Shown: positions 45,748 to 55,207 of the stretch, one piece after another
How the letters are laid out: each line of letters starts with the position of its first letter
Numbering within the stretch: the first letter of the stretch is position 1
From: Clostridium sp.
Lineage (GTDB): Bacteria; Bacillota_I; Bacilli_A; Acholeplasmatales; Anaeroplasmataceae
Direction of reading: 5' to 3'
NCBI GenBank assembly: GCA_022010015.1
Contig: CP091735.1
Location: forward strand, 868,001 to 932,000
DNA length: 64,000 bases
Made by a program: the position numbers and the translations under genes
Notes under the pieces: generated by a model
What the model was told of the DNA's origin: nothing
What the model saw: the letters and a program-made list of their open reading frames with translations, nothing else
Database searches by the model: none

Positions 45748-46190
45748 ATGAAAGTAAAATGTATAATAAATAAAAAAATGCTAGTATAGACCCCCTTGTT
45801 TTACCCTTAGATATTAATGAAGAAATGTCAGATGAAAATTTTGTTGTGACTGATTTAGAAGCATCAGGCAGTATTATTGGGTATGATTTGTCAGTAGGAA
45901 GAGAGTATGTCGTTTATGGAATTTTAGAATATGATTGTGAAAAAAGGGTTTTTTTAGTTCAAGATGATAGTAATATTCCTTCCTTTCATTCATCAAAAAT
46001 TGTTTCAAATTATTGATTCCAATTATGATTTAGAATGGGAGACTAAAACATTTTTTTAGTAAATGATAAACAATTACTGATTACTTCTTATTACGACATA
46101 TTGGATTATAATAGTTTAATTCAACTTATTGAAAAAAAGTCAGAGGCAATTAGAATTTTTTTAGATTATAAAGAATCTAAGTATGATTAG
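45748..46190 (+). CDS. Immunity-like cytoplasmic protein, unknown
   Basis: ATG 45748 with GAGGAG. About 145 residues: MKVKCIINKNASIDPLVLPL, ASGSIIGYDLSVGREYVVYG, VFLVQDDSNIPSFHSSK and LLITSYYDILDYNSLIQLIE. The layout (GxEYVVYGI, DD near the middle, YY-x-x-L) resembles small immunity proteins of polymorphic toxin systems, without a specific family match. Breaks near 45772, 46005 and 46050. Pairs with the protease gene upstream by spacing. Confidence 0.45.
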
Positions 46191-46282
46191 AATTTTTAAA
46201 TATTATTGATTAATGCAATGATTACAGGTGTTAATTTTTTTCTTTAGTTAAAAAAATAATTAAATTATAAAAATTTAATACA

Positions 46283-46318
46283 GAGCGTTGATAAACTCGT
46301 CAACGCTCATATTTTTAT
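46283..46318 (+). terminator. Terminator
   Basis: GAGCGTTGA (46283-46291) pairs exactly with TCAACGCTC (46300-46308), then a T-rich tail. Confidence 0.8.
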
Positions 46319-46321
46319 TTT

Positions 46322-46431
46322 ATAAATACAAATCGATTAATAAGTGTTTAGTTATTGATTCATCTGATAAGATTTTTTGCCAATCAATAGTGAGGTATTT
46401 AATTGTTCAATGGATATTATTGGATTGTAAT
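46322..46431 (+). pseudogene. C-terminal scrap of a DUF4143-type ATPase (copy 1)
   Basis: After T-run correction it reads LVIDSSDKIFPINSEVFN, then MDIIGL and stop. The same ending occurs at 49320-49424 with over 85% base identity, continuing into a shared terminator. Nothing upstream of about 46322 matches. Confidence 0.6.
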
Positions 46432-46510
46432 CATTAAATTAAAGAACTAATTAATCAAAAATAAGGAACAAATAAGGAACTAAAGTATTGATATAAGTTC
46501 CTTATTTTGT
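46333..46510 (+). repeat. Direct repeat, copy 1 (with 49326-49503)
   Basis: About 180 bases nearly identical to 49326-49503, both beginning around TTAGTTATTGATTCATCTG and ending in the terminator GTTCCTTATTT. The intervening 3 kb holds Fic, intron and DUF1016 fragments. Confidence 0.8.
46470..46508 (+). terminator. Terminator of repeat copy 1
   Basis: Perfect 11-base stem AAATAAGGAAC/GTTCCTTATTT, 16-base loop. Confidence 0.7.
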
Positions 46511-46586
46511 TATAATAATGTTGAATTTATTAATGATTATAATATGATAGTGAGGTGAATATCAGGTCTTGTTAGCCTGATTATAG

Positions 46587-47683
46587 ATGAAATTAGATTT
46601 TTAAGTACACAAATAATTTGGTCAATTGTTTAATAAAAAAATTGAAAGATATAAAACGGCACTAGACTATTTGTTTCTTCCAACTAGAGAAAAACAAAAA
46701 TTAATGTATGAAGCTAAATTAAAGAAAACTCATTTTTCAACAAGTATTGAAGGAAATGTCTTATCCTATAATCAAGTTGAACAAGTTGTTACGAGTAAAC
46801 AAGATTGTAAAAAGAATAAATGCAGAAACAAGAGGTACAAAATTATTGGGATGCATTAACATTTTTTTAGAGGAAGAAAATAAGAAAAACGGAAATTGAT
46901 TTAGAATTCATCTTGAAATTACATGATATTATTCAGAAAAAAGGGAAAAAAATCACAAGAATACCATTTAGGGGTCAAACTCCTCCAGGTGTGTTATTTG
47001 CAGTTTATGATTCAGTAACAAAACAAGCTGAATATATACCTCCAGAGTGGATTGATATAGAACCACTTTTTAAAAAGAATTAATAGATTGGTATTATAAA
47101 AAAATCAAAATTTACCAGTACCAATTTTATCGGCTATTATCCATTATGCTTTAGTTACAATTCATCCATTTACTGATGGTAATGGAAGAACCTCGAGAGC
47201 ACTTGCTACATATGTTTTAATGCAGCATAATTATGACTTTAAAGGTTTTAATTCTTTTGAGGAATATTATATGTCTGATTTAAATGGATATTACGAATCA
47301 ATTCAAATGGGTTTACCAGCTTTATTTTATTCTGGAAGAGAAAAATCCACCTCATTTGGAAATATGGATAGAATATTTTTTTGTAAAATAATGGCTTTAA
47401 ATGCTGAACGTATTTATGACCAAGCTTTGGAAGCTTCTAAAAAAGAAGCTAATACAATTATTGGCGGTTTGTCTAAGAAGGATTTTACGTTGTTAAGATA
47501 TTGTCTTGAAAAATAATATTAAAATTGTAAAGAATAAGGAATTAGCTCTATTATTTGGTGTTACACCACGTGCTATATCTAAATGGATGGTAGAATGGGT
47601 CAATAAAGGAATACTAGAACCCTAAAACAGGTACAAATAGAATAACAAGCTATAATTTAACATCAAGATATCAAAAAAATTAA
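46587..47683 (+). CDS. Fic-domain protein, self-inhibited (class II) type
   Basis: About 360 residues rejoined from ATG 46587. N-terminal inhibitory helix: FSTSIEGNVLSYNQVEQV fits [S/T]xxxE[G/N]. Catalytic Fic motif HPFTDGNGRTSRALA (His first residue). C-terminal winged helix: NKELALLFGVTPRAISKWM. Fic enzymes transfer AMP or other phosphate groups to proteins; targets unknown. Breaks near 46645, 46820, 46865, 46880, 47080-47105, 47510 and 47620. Bounded by the two 180-base repeats. Confidence 0.85.
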
Positions 47684-47748
47684 AAGTGTCAGATTTAGGA
47701 TTTACCGAATGAATCAAATCCAAAAACTTTCTTTTTTTGATACTATAG

Positions 47749-47775
47749 CACTTTAAAGTGCGTGCTTTTTTTATT
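47749..47775 (+). terminator. Terminator after Fic
   Basis: GCACTTTAAAGTGC self-complementary core, extended AGCAC...GTGCT, followed by seven T. Confidence 0.65.
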
Positions 47776-47814
47776 TTTTTGCTATATGAATATAATATAG
47801 GTATAATGAAAAAA

Positions 47815-48389
47815 AACTTCTTGGCTAGAAAGAAAGTTATTTCTTAATGTTTCAGCAACCAAAACTAAAATTGTAAGACCAATGAATAGCAATTTCTTAG
47901 GATTTACATTTTGGAGAAGTAATGATGAATGGAAATGCAAACCTGGAAATGATAGAAAGATGAAACTTTATGATAAGGTTAAAAAGGAACTTAGGCGTAA
48001 GCACGCAGTATCAATTCCGCTATCAATTACATTTACTAAACTTAATCAAATTATTAAAGGTTGGATAAACTACTTCCGTATAGGTAGTATGAAAGGCTTT
48101 ATTGACAACTTTGGAGAATGGTTAAGACATAAAGTAAGAATAATAATTATCAAACAATGAAAGAAACCTATGAGAATATATATTAATCTCCAAAGAATTA
48201 ATAAAGTAGTTAATTGCAATTTTTGAAACTGAAGATATATTTAAGGTAGCTAATTCAAGAATGGGTTGGTATAGAAGATGTGGAATGAATGTAGTGAATT
48301 ACATATTAAGTCCCAAAGTTTTAGCACTAGCTAAAAAGAAAAAGGGAAGATCGGGACTGGTCAACCCTTTGGCTTACTACCTTAGGTAG
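47815..48389 (+). pseudogene. Group II intron reverse transcriptase/maturase, C-terminal fragment
   Basis: Reads LERKLFLNVSATKTKIVRP, then NSNFLGFTFWRSNDEWKCKP, KLNQIIKGWINYFRIGSMKG and FIDNFGEWLRHKVRIIIIKQ. The GIIM maturase domain follows and it ends near GRSGLVNPLAYYLR. The reverse-transcriptase domain (YADD box) is absent. Breaks near 48160 and 48215. Belongs with the intron RNA remnant just downstream. Confidence 0.8.
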
Positions 48390-48404
48390 TTTGTGCTTAA
48401 TATA

Positions 48405-48481
48405 AATGTAGCGCCGTATACGAGACCCGTATGTAAGGTGCAATGGGAGGTGCAAAGAGTTATTTTCTTTCCTCTACCATA
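48405..48481 (+). ncRNA. Group II intron 3' end, domains V and VI
   Basis: GCGCCGTATACGAGACCCGT followed by ATGTAAGGTGC (48411-48441) matches the domain V/early-VI style of bacterial introns. It is followed by a GGGAGG...CCTCTACC hairpin (domain VI, with bulged A region) ending CCAT near 48480. The 5' intron half is gone, so this is a 5'-truncated insertion. Confidence 0.65.
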
Positions 48482-48543
48482 TTTTATTTAGTAATTTAGT
48501 ATAATTACCTCTATTATATTAAGTGAAGTGAGGTAATATACTT

Positions 48544-49013
48544 ATGATGATTGATAATGATTATTTGATTGATTTAAATAAGATTAAAGAAACTATTAGA
48601 ACAAATCAAAATAAAGCAATGGTTGTAGTTAATAGTACGATGATTATGACTTATTATGAAATAGGTATAATCATTAACAAAAGAAAGGCTTGGGGTAATA
48701 AATATATAGAGAATTTAGCTAATGATTTAAAAAGAATATGGAAGTAGTTATTCATTTAGAAATTTGAAATATATGAGTCAATTTGCTAAAGAAATTTTCT
48801 TATAATGAAATTGGGCAACAATCTGTTGCCTAAATTCCTTTGGGGAACATTGATAACAGTTATTATTCCTAAATCAAAAATCACATGAAGAAATGTTATT
48901 GTATATTAATGAAACATATAAAAAAAGGCTGGAGTAGAAGTATGGTATTAAATCAAGTAGTTATGAAGGCTTATGAAAGGAACTTAATTAATCCTATAAC
49001 TACTAATATTGGT
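48544..49013 (+). pseudogene. DUF1016 (YhcG-like nuclease) N-terminal fragment
   Basis: ATG 48544: MMIDNDYLIDLNKIKETIRT, VVNSTMIMTYYEIGIII, YIENLANDLK. After corrections it continues SFRNLKYMSQFAKEFSYNEIG, IPWGTLITVIIPKSKSHEEM and GWSRSMVLNQVVMKAYERNL. This is the DUF1016 N-terminal domain; the PDDEXK nuclease half is missing. It runs straight into the next fragment at about 49013, a chimeric join. Confidence 0.75.
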
Positions 49014-49424
49014 TATTAAAACACCAAAAATTATATTTTTTTGGATACAGGATTATGTGCCTATTTGTGTGGAATGCCATCTGCAGAAATTCTTTAAAAA
49101 AAGCTCATTTGCTGGTGCCTTCTATGAAACATATGTTGTTTCTGAGATTATAAAATCATTTTATAATGATTATAAGGATATATCTTTATTATAGGGATAG
49201 AGATCAATATGAGGTTGACTTAATTATTGAAGAATATAATTCAATTTATCCGATTGAAATAAAAAAAGGAATTAATCGTGTTAGCTATAATAAGAAATTC
49301 ACATTTTTTTAAATAAATTTAATAAACTAATTAATAAGGGATTAGTTATTGATTCATCTGATAAGGTTTTTTTCCAATCAATAGTGAGGTATTTTATTGT
49401 CCAATAGATATTATTGGATTGTAA
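49014..49424 (+). pseudogene. DUF4143-type ATPase C-terminal fragment (copy 2)
   Basis: Rejoined: TPKIIFLDTGLCAYLCGMPS, KSSFAGAFYETYVVSEIIKS, LLYYRDRDQYEVDLIIEEYN (the nuclease-like DUF4143 part) and IYPIEIKKGINRVSY. It ends LVIDSSDKVFPINSEVFYCP and DIIGL. The Walker half is absent. The last 100 bases duplicate copy 1 at 46322. Confidence 0.75.
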
Positions 49425-49503
49425 TCATTAAATTAAGGAATTAATTAATACAAAATAAGAAACAAATAAGGAACTGAAGTGTTGATATAAGTTCCTTATT
49501 TTT
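49326..49503 (+). repeat. Direct repeat, copy 2 (with 46333-46510)
   Basis: Covers the ATPase C-terminus, the spacer AATTAATTAATACAAAATAAG and the terminator; differs from copy 1 at scattered positions. Confidence 0.8.
49464..49503 (+). terminator. Terminator of repeat copy 2
   Basis: AAATAAGGAAC (49464-49474) pairs with GTTCCTTATTT (49491-49501). Confidence 0.7.
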
Positions 49504-49551
49504 GTTATAAATATATAAGAGATGTGAAGACATCAAATAGATATAAAGGTT

Positions 49552-49590
49552 AGAACTTTATTATAAAAAAATGAAGTTCTTATTTTTTTA
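49552..49590 (+). terminator. Further T-tailed hairpin
   Basis: AGAACTT (49552-49558) pairs with AAGTTCT (49574-49580), then T-rich. Confidence 0.5.
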
Positions 49591-49728
49591 AAGAAATTCT
49601 AAATATCGTAACAAATGTATCGATAAAATTAAGTAGAGCGGAATCTTTAGTGTTAGAAATTATAATAGTTTATTAAAAAAATGGTATAAAAATACTAAAT
49701 TATTCCTATTATAATAATGGTGATTAAT

Positions 49729-50218
49729 TTGAAAAGAAAAATAATTGGCTTTTTTTGTAGTGGGAATTTTAGGAACCTTGTTCCATTTTTGCATATGATT
49801 TTTTTAATAGACCGATATTTTTTTAAGCTTTATGCTACCGATAGATGAGAGCATCTTTGAGCATTTAAAGCTTATTTTTCCAACTATTATTTATATGCTT
49901 ATTGATTTAAAAAAATTAATAAAGAAAATAGAAGAGAATATTTTTATTAGCTATATTTATAATATTTTTTTATTGCTAATATAATAATAATCGTCTTTTT
50001 TTCTATACTTATTATGGTATGATTGGGAAAAAAATATTGATTTTTGTTAATATAGCACTTTATTTTTATTGCAATTCTTTCAATATTTATTAATTTAAGT
50101 GAAATAGTAAATATAAGTAAAACAAAAGCTATTATTTTTAGGGATTATTATGCTTGGTTCATTAATTTTGTTTACATATTATAAGCCTAATATTCCTTTC
50201 TTTGTTGAATTTAACTAA
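49729..50218 (+). CDS. DUF6512-type membrane protein (frames broken)
   Basis: TTG start 49729 behind GGTGATT (an ATG at 49717 is an alternative). Rejoined text LGTLFHFAYDFFNRPIFLSF, then MLPIDESIFEHLKLIFPTI, matches the family's HF...F...F-x-P-x-(N/D)ES-x-(W/F)EHLK signature. About five membrane helices follow. Function unknown. Heavily broken in T-runs. Ends 50218, four bases before the next promoter. Confidence 0.6.
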
Positions 50219-50221
50219 ATC

Positions 50222-50269
50222 TTGACTATTGTACGAAATAATACTATAATATTGTATGATTTCGTACAA
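50222..50269 (+). promoter_or_regulatory. Promoter with TTGTACGAAAT operator palindrome
   Basis: TTGACT (50222-50227), 17-base spacer, TATAAT (50245-50250). Two perfect 11-base arms TTGTACGAAAT (50229-50239) and ATTTCGTACAA (50259-50269) bracket the -10. This is a very clear repressor site; the MarR-type regulator encoded as the second gene of the operon is the natural candidate. Confidence 0.75.
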
Positions 50270-50282
50270 AAAGGTGATTAGG

Positions 50283-52122
50283 TTGAAAAAGAATGATATT
50301 ATTAAATATAATTTAAAAATTTAATAAAATAGATTATAAGAATCCCGTTACTATTGGTAATGGTGATTTTTGCGTTAACATTAGATCAAACTGGAACTCA
50401 AAGTCTATATGAAACATATAATGATATTCCTCTTACTACTATGTCTAATAAGCATTGGTTCTATAAAGAAAAAAAGGAAATAAGAAAAAAACTAATGTCA
50501 ATGGTAAATATTATATGCTATATAATCTAGATAATGATCCTTATTATGAAATTGATAGAAGGTATCCACATAAATATAGCTTTATGCAAATCTTATTATA
50601 TGATGGCGATAAGCTAATTAATCAAGATGGAATTTCAAATGTGTGTCAAGAGCTTGATTTATATTATGGTGTTTTAAAATCGAGATTTTCTTATAATGGA
50701 ATTTTGAATAAAAGTGAAGCATTTGTTTATCAGGATCATGATGAGCTGAGCTTTAAACTTGAAAGTGAAAATTTAAGATTAGCCTTAAGATTTAATTATC
50801 CATCTTATTTAAAGGTCGGCTATAGATTAGATATTATTCCTAAAATTAGGATAAATAATAATTTAATTACTATTTATTATGATGAAAAATAACAGCTTAA
50901 GCTTTAAGCTTTGGGCTAATTCGGATTATCAAATAAAAAGATAATATGTTTATTTTTTTGATAATAGTAATGTTTCTTTTTTACTTTCACTAGATGAAAT
51001 AAAGAAAGGAATTCTTTTAGATAAATTTTTGGAATGAGGATAATGGCATTATTATTGATAATGAAGAATTGGTGAGAAGAATGATTTTATCTAAATATCT
51101 TCTTCATATTAATTGTACTGGTATTTATCCACCTCAGGAATCAGGGCTTACCTATAATTCTTGGAATTCTAAATTTCATTTAGAAATGCATTTAATTCAT
51201 TCTTTGTGGAATATTTATAATAATCATATTGATGATTTAGTGAAAAGCTTTGATTATTATTTAAGTATTATTCCTATGGCTAAGAAAAGAGCCTTAGAAA
51301 ATGGATATAAAGGAATACGTCTGCCGAAAATGACCGCTCCTGATGGAATGGATTCTCCATCTATAATTGGTCCACTATTGATATGGCAGGCTCCTCATAT
51401 TCTATTTATGCTTCAAGAAATTTATTTTATAGATAATAGATTAGATATTATTAAAAAAAATATGAACCATTAATTAGTGGAACAATTGATTTTTATGATT
51501 TCATTTTTTTAACATTTAAGGATGGTAAATATCAAATTTTTAGATCCAATACTTGAGGCTTGTGAGGCAATTTCCTACGATAAATGTCAAAATCCTAGCT
51601 TTGAGCTTGAGTATTGGCGTTTTACCTTAGATAGACAATCCAAAATAGATAAAGTCCTATATCAAAATAAAAGATATGAGTATGAGACAATTGTTAAAAA
51701 AATATTATTAGACCTAGAGAAGACGATGGTATTTATTTAAAGACCTATGGTATAAAGAATAAGTATGATATTTATAATGACCATCCTACTGAAGGATTTT
51801 TTTAATGAGCTTTTTTTAAATCAAGTGTCATTGATAAAAAAATAAGATGATTAAAACGATAGATTATATTTTTAAATAATATGAATTTATCATCTTATTG
51901 GGGCTGGGATTTTTCCTTTTTTTAGGCTTAAGTTTATTAAATTGTGGACAAACTGAAGAAGCAATTAAGGTAACGATGCTTGATGTTGAAAATAATAAGT
52001 ATTTATATAATGGCTATAATACATCAAAAAGAGAAGATCTTAAGGTCTATCTACCTGGTAATGGCGCATTTTTAATTTTTTATTTTTATTTATCAAGAAT
52101 AATGGAGGATAAGAATGAGTAA
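50283..52122 (+). CDS. Glycoside hydrolase-like protein (GH65/six-hairpin type)
   Basis: TTG start near 50283 behind AAGGTGATTAGG. About 610 residues rejoined. KNPVTIGNGDFCVTLDQTGT and QSLYETYNDIPLTTMSN are the N-terminal signature. Later GLTYNSWNSKFHLEMHLIHS, IRLPKMTAPDGMDSPSIIGP, LLIWQAPHILFMLQEIYF and NPSFELEYWRF form the (alpha/alpha)6 catalytic core. It has no signal peptide, so it is probably cytoplasmic, acting on an imported glycan. Exact specificity unknown. Breaks near 50330, 50390, 50480, 50885, 50945, 51030, 51465, 51508, 51710 and 51800-51890. It overlaps the next gene by eight bases. Confidence 0.7.
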
Positions 52123-52543
52123 TTTAAAAAAATTCAATTATTTACTTGGTGAATGTGATGGAATCTATCATGAATTTGCTAATAAATTTAAGATGTCTGA
52201 TAGTCAACTGCGTATTTTATATACAATTTGTGATTTAGGTAAGACCTGCTCAATAAGGGATCTTATTTTTTATAGTGGATTAACAAAGCAAACGATTAAT
52301 TCAGCACTTAGGGGATTAGAAAATAAAGAAATAATTTTTTTAAGCTTTGTGGATAAAAAAAGTAAGAGTGTTTCTTTAACAAATAAGGGCGAAAAAAATT
52401 TGTAAAGATAGCGTAGAGATAATAATTAAATTTGAAGAAGAAATAATTTCCTCATGGAGTGATGAAGAAATCAAAAATTTATTTGAATTTAATGAAAAAA
52501 ATATAATGATGGATTAAGAAAAAGACTTGGTGATTTAAAATGA
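52115..52543 (+). CDS. MarR-family transcriptional regulator
   Basis: ATG 52115 with GGAGG. About 142 residues: KFKMSDSQLRILYTICDLGK, SIRDLIFYSGLTKQTINSAL (recognition helix), RGLENKEIIFLSFVDKKSK (wing) and VSLTNKGEKFVKDS after one A-run correction near 52395. Overlaps MATE by four bases (ATGA), so the pair is translationally coupled. Likely controls the palindrome upstream of the operon. Confidence 0.9.
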
Positions 52544-53892
52544 TAGCACTTAGTGAGCATTTTAATTTTTAAAAAGTTGTTTAGATTTGCGATACCTTCA
52601 ATAATAATGTTAATTTTCACATCAATTTATGGTGTAGTAGATGGTTTCTTTGTTTCTAATTTTGTTGGTAAGGATGCCTTTAATGCCGTTAATTTTGTTT
52701 ATCCAGTTTTAATAATTTTAGGCTGCTTTGGTTTTATGTTTGGTACAGGATCTGCTGCTTTAATATCAAAAACAATGGGTGAGGGGGATAATAAAAAGGC
52801 TAATGAAATATTTTTCAATGATTGTATTTGTAGCTGTCATTGTGGGCTTAATACTTTCAATATCAGCCATTATTTTTATTGCCTAAAAATTTTTGTTCGC
52901 TCTTGGAGCTAAAGATACATTGTTAAAAAATGCAACGCTTTATGGAAGAATTATTTTAGCAGTTTTACCATTTTATATTCTTCAATATGAATTTCAATGC
53001 TTATTTGCTGTAAGTGAGAAGCCAAAGCTTGGCTTATATGTTGCGCTTATTGCGGGATTTAGTAATATCATAGGTGATGCTATTGCATCATTTTGTTTGC
53101 CAACTAATTTGAAATTTATTGGCGCTGGTGTTGCATCAGCTCTTGGCTTCTTTTTGGGAGGCTTAATTCCAATTATTTATTTTTATAAGGAAAAAAACAC
53201 CTCTAGATTAAGACTTGGTAAATTTAAGATGAATTTTTAAATATTTAGGACAAATTGTTTTTAAATGGATCAAGTGAATTTGTAAGCAATGTTTCTGGTT
53301 CAGTTGTCAGTATGCTTTATAATATAAAACTAATGGAATATGCTCCTGACAATGGAATTGCTGCTTATGGTGTATTAATGTATGTTAATATGATATTTCA
53401 GGCTATATTTATCGGTTATTCAGTAGGAATTAGTCCAATTATCGGCTATAATTTTGGTGCTAAAAAAATGATTCTGAGCTTCAAAATATTTTTTTAAAAA
53501 AAGAGCTTAATTACTATTTCAATAACAGCGATATGTATGTTTTTATGTGGTGAGCTTTTAGCTAGACCTATGGGTTTAATATTTGTTTCCTATGATGAGG
53601 AGCTCTTAGCCTTAACTATTAGAGCATTTAGATTTTTCTCATTCTCATTTTTTTAATTTTCAGGCTTTACTATTTTTTTACATCTTCATTCTTTACTTCC
53701 TTAAATAATGGAAAGATATCTATGGGTGTATCATTCTTTAGAACCTGTGTATGTCAAATATCATGTGTTCTAATCTTACCATTAATATTTAAAATTGATG
53801 GTATTTGGCTATCTATGACTGCAGCTGATATTGCAGCTTGTACATTAAGTATTATATTCTTAATTATCAAAAGGAAGAAATACAATTATTAA
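52540..53892 (+). CDS. MATE-family multidrug/metabolite efflux transporter
   Basis: ATG 52540 within the MarR stop. About 450 residues, 12 helices predicted. KLFRFAIPSIIMLIFTSIYG, VDGFFVSNFVGKDAFNAVNF, YPVLIILGCFGFMFGTGSAA; second half SEFVSNVSGSVVSMLYNIKL and IGYSVGISPIIGYNFGAKK. Sodium- or proton-driven export; the substrate may be linked to the regulator's ligand. Breaks near 52570, 52815, 52885, 53235, 53465-53500 and 53655-53690. Confidence 0.9.
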
Positions 53893-53898
53893 TAAATT

Positions 53899-53926
53899 TG
53901 CCTGTAAATATTACAGGCATTTTTTT
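53899..53926 (+). terminator. Terminator of the MarR-MATE operon
   Basis: TGCCTGT (53899-53905) pairs with ACAGGCA (53913-53919), then seven T. Confidence 0.8.
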
Positions 53927-53984
53927 AATATAACATTGGTAAAATATATTTAATGATTTATCCATAAAAAAATGATTGTATATT

Positions 53985-54145
53985 TTGCTGATGAAGTGTA
54001 AGAGATTATTGTAATAAAGGAAGAGTTATAGGAGCCATTTTAGAAAAAAATAGATGGTTAATACCAGAAAATGCTTTAAAACAAAAAGAACAATAAGACA
54101 TATAGTTAGTAAAAACTACTTTATTAGAAGTATTAAAATGGAAAA
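53985..54145 (+). other. Degraded lead-in to the second Fic gene
   Basis: Short frames such as KEELIGAILEKNRWLIPENALKQKEQ suggest a helix-turn-helix domain attached upstream of Fic, but the frame is too broken to define. Confidence 0.3.
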
Positions 54146-54790
54146 GGATTTCAAAGTGGTGGAATATATCATAAGATACAGATTGAATTAACATATAATT
54201 CAAATCATAATTGAAGGAAGTAAATTAACTCATGATCAAACAAAATATATATTTGAAACAAAGACAATAGGCATTAGTGATGAGGATATAATAGAAACAG
54301 TTAATCATGATATGATTATAGATTCCGCTAAACTAAAATTATCGGAATCATTAATTAAAGAACTTCATTATGTTTTAAAATCTAAAAACAACTAAAAAGC
54401 TGGTTTAGAGTTGGCAATTATAAACTTATTCAAAAATGAAGTTTGGGGAATGGAAGCTACAAATTCTTCAGATGTTAAAGCTAAAATGAGGGAATTATTA
54501 AGCTGGTATAACACTCTTAAAGAAGTAAATATAACTGATATAATTGAATTTAATTATCGCTTTGAATCTATTCATCCATTTCAGGATGGTAATGGTAGAA
54601 TAGGAAGATTAATTATGCTTAAGGAATGCTTGAAGCATAATATTGTTCCAATATTAATAACTAATGAATATAAGAATTTTTTTATTATGGAATGGTGAAA
54701 TGAAAAAAAGGATCTTTAATTGATTCCTGTTTGTTTGGTCAGGATATAATGAAAAAGATATTTAGACTATTTTCAAATAGATTACAAAAA
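54146..54790 (+). CDS. Second Fic-domain protein (frames broken)
   Basis: Rejoined: GGIYHKIQIELTYNSNHIEG (inhibitory motif SxxxEG), SKLTHDQTKYIFETKTIGI and FNYRFESIHPFQDGNGRIGR (catalytic His and phosphate loop), then LIMLKECLKHNIVPIL. About 220 residues. It is a different subfamily from the 46.6 kb gene. Start uncertain because the first part is frameshifted. Breaks near 54165, 54195, 54395 and 54680-54710. Confidence 0.75.
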
Positions 54791-55023
54791 AATAACGTGA
54801 AATGTTCGTGAAATGAATTGAAATCTAATTAAAAAAATGGTGTATTCTAATGATATAAATTTAAAGAAAAAGATAATCAATGGAAGAGTTTGTAATAAAT
54901 TAATTAAAAAAACTGGTATACCTTTTATTATATTTTTTTACCTGTGATTTAAGTATTTTTATTGATAATAAAAAGAATATGTTTTTATTGTGGATTTTTT
55001 GTTGAAAAAATATGGATTGGTTA
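54791..55023. other. Gene-free stretch before the riboswitch promoter
   Basis: A/T-rich with broken short frames; no recognisable gene or repeat. Confidence 0.4.
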
Positions 55024-55051
55024 TTGACTTTGAATTTAAAAAAAATATTAT
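55024..55051 (+). promoter_or_regulatory. Promoter of the exported-protein locus
   Basis: TTGACT (55024-55029), 16-base spacer, TATTAT (55046-55051), directly upstream of the c-di-GMP aptamer. Confidence 0.55.
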
Positions 55052-55055
55052 AACA

Positions 55056-55140
55056 ATGCTACCAAAGGAAAAAGGCAAAATTAGAGAAATCTGATGACGC
55101 AAAGCTATAGGGCCTGTAAAATGGTAGCCAGTTTTTCATT
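55056..55140 (+). promoter_or_regulatory. Cyclic di-GMP-I (GEMM-I) riboswitch
   Basis: Contains the conserved blocks in order: AAAGGCAAAA, a GAAA tetraloop stem (TTAGAGAAATCT), GACGCAAAGC, TATAGGGCCTG and ATGGTAGCCAG. GGCAAA...GAAA...GACGCAAAGC...GGCC...GGTAGCCAG is the GEMM-I pattern that binds c-di-GMP. The 3' arm of the last stem (GTTTTTCAT) is weaker than usual, perhaps owing to T-run errors. Confidence 0.85.
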
Positions 55141-55160
55141 TAAATGATACTTTTTAGTTA
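55134..55160 (+). terminator. Possible riboswitch expression platform
   Basis: TCATTTAAATGA self-complementary hairpin followed by TACTTTTTAG, a weak terminator between the aptamer and the first gene. Confidence 0.4.
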
Positions 55161-55207
55161 TTTAGGTGAAAACATTTTTTGTATTTAGGTACCAGGGAGG
55201 TGAAATA

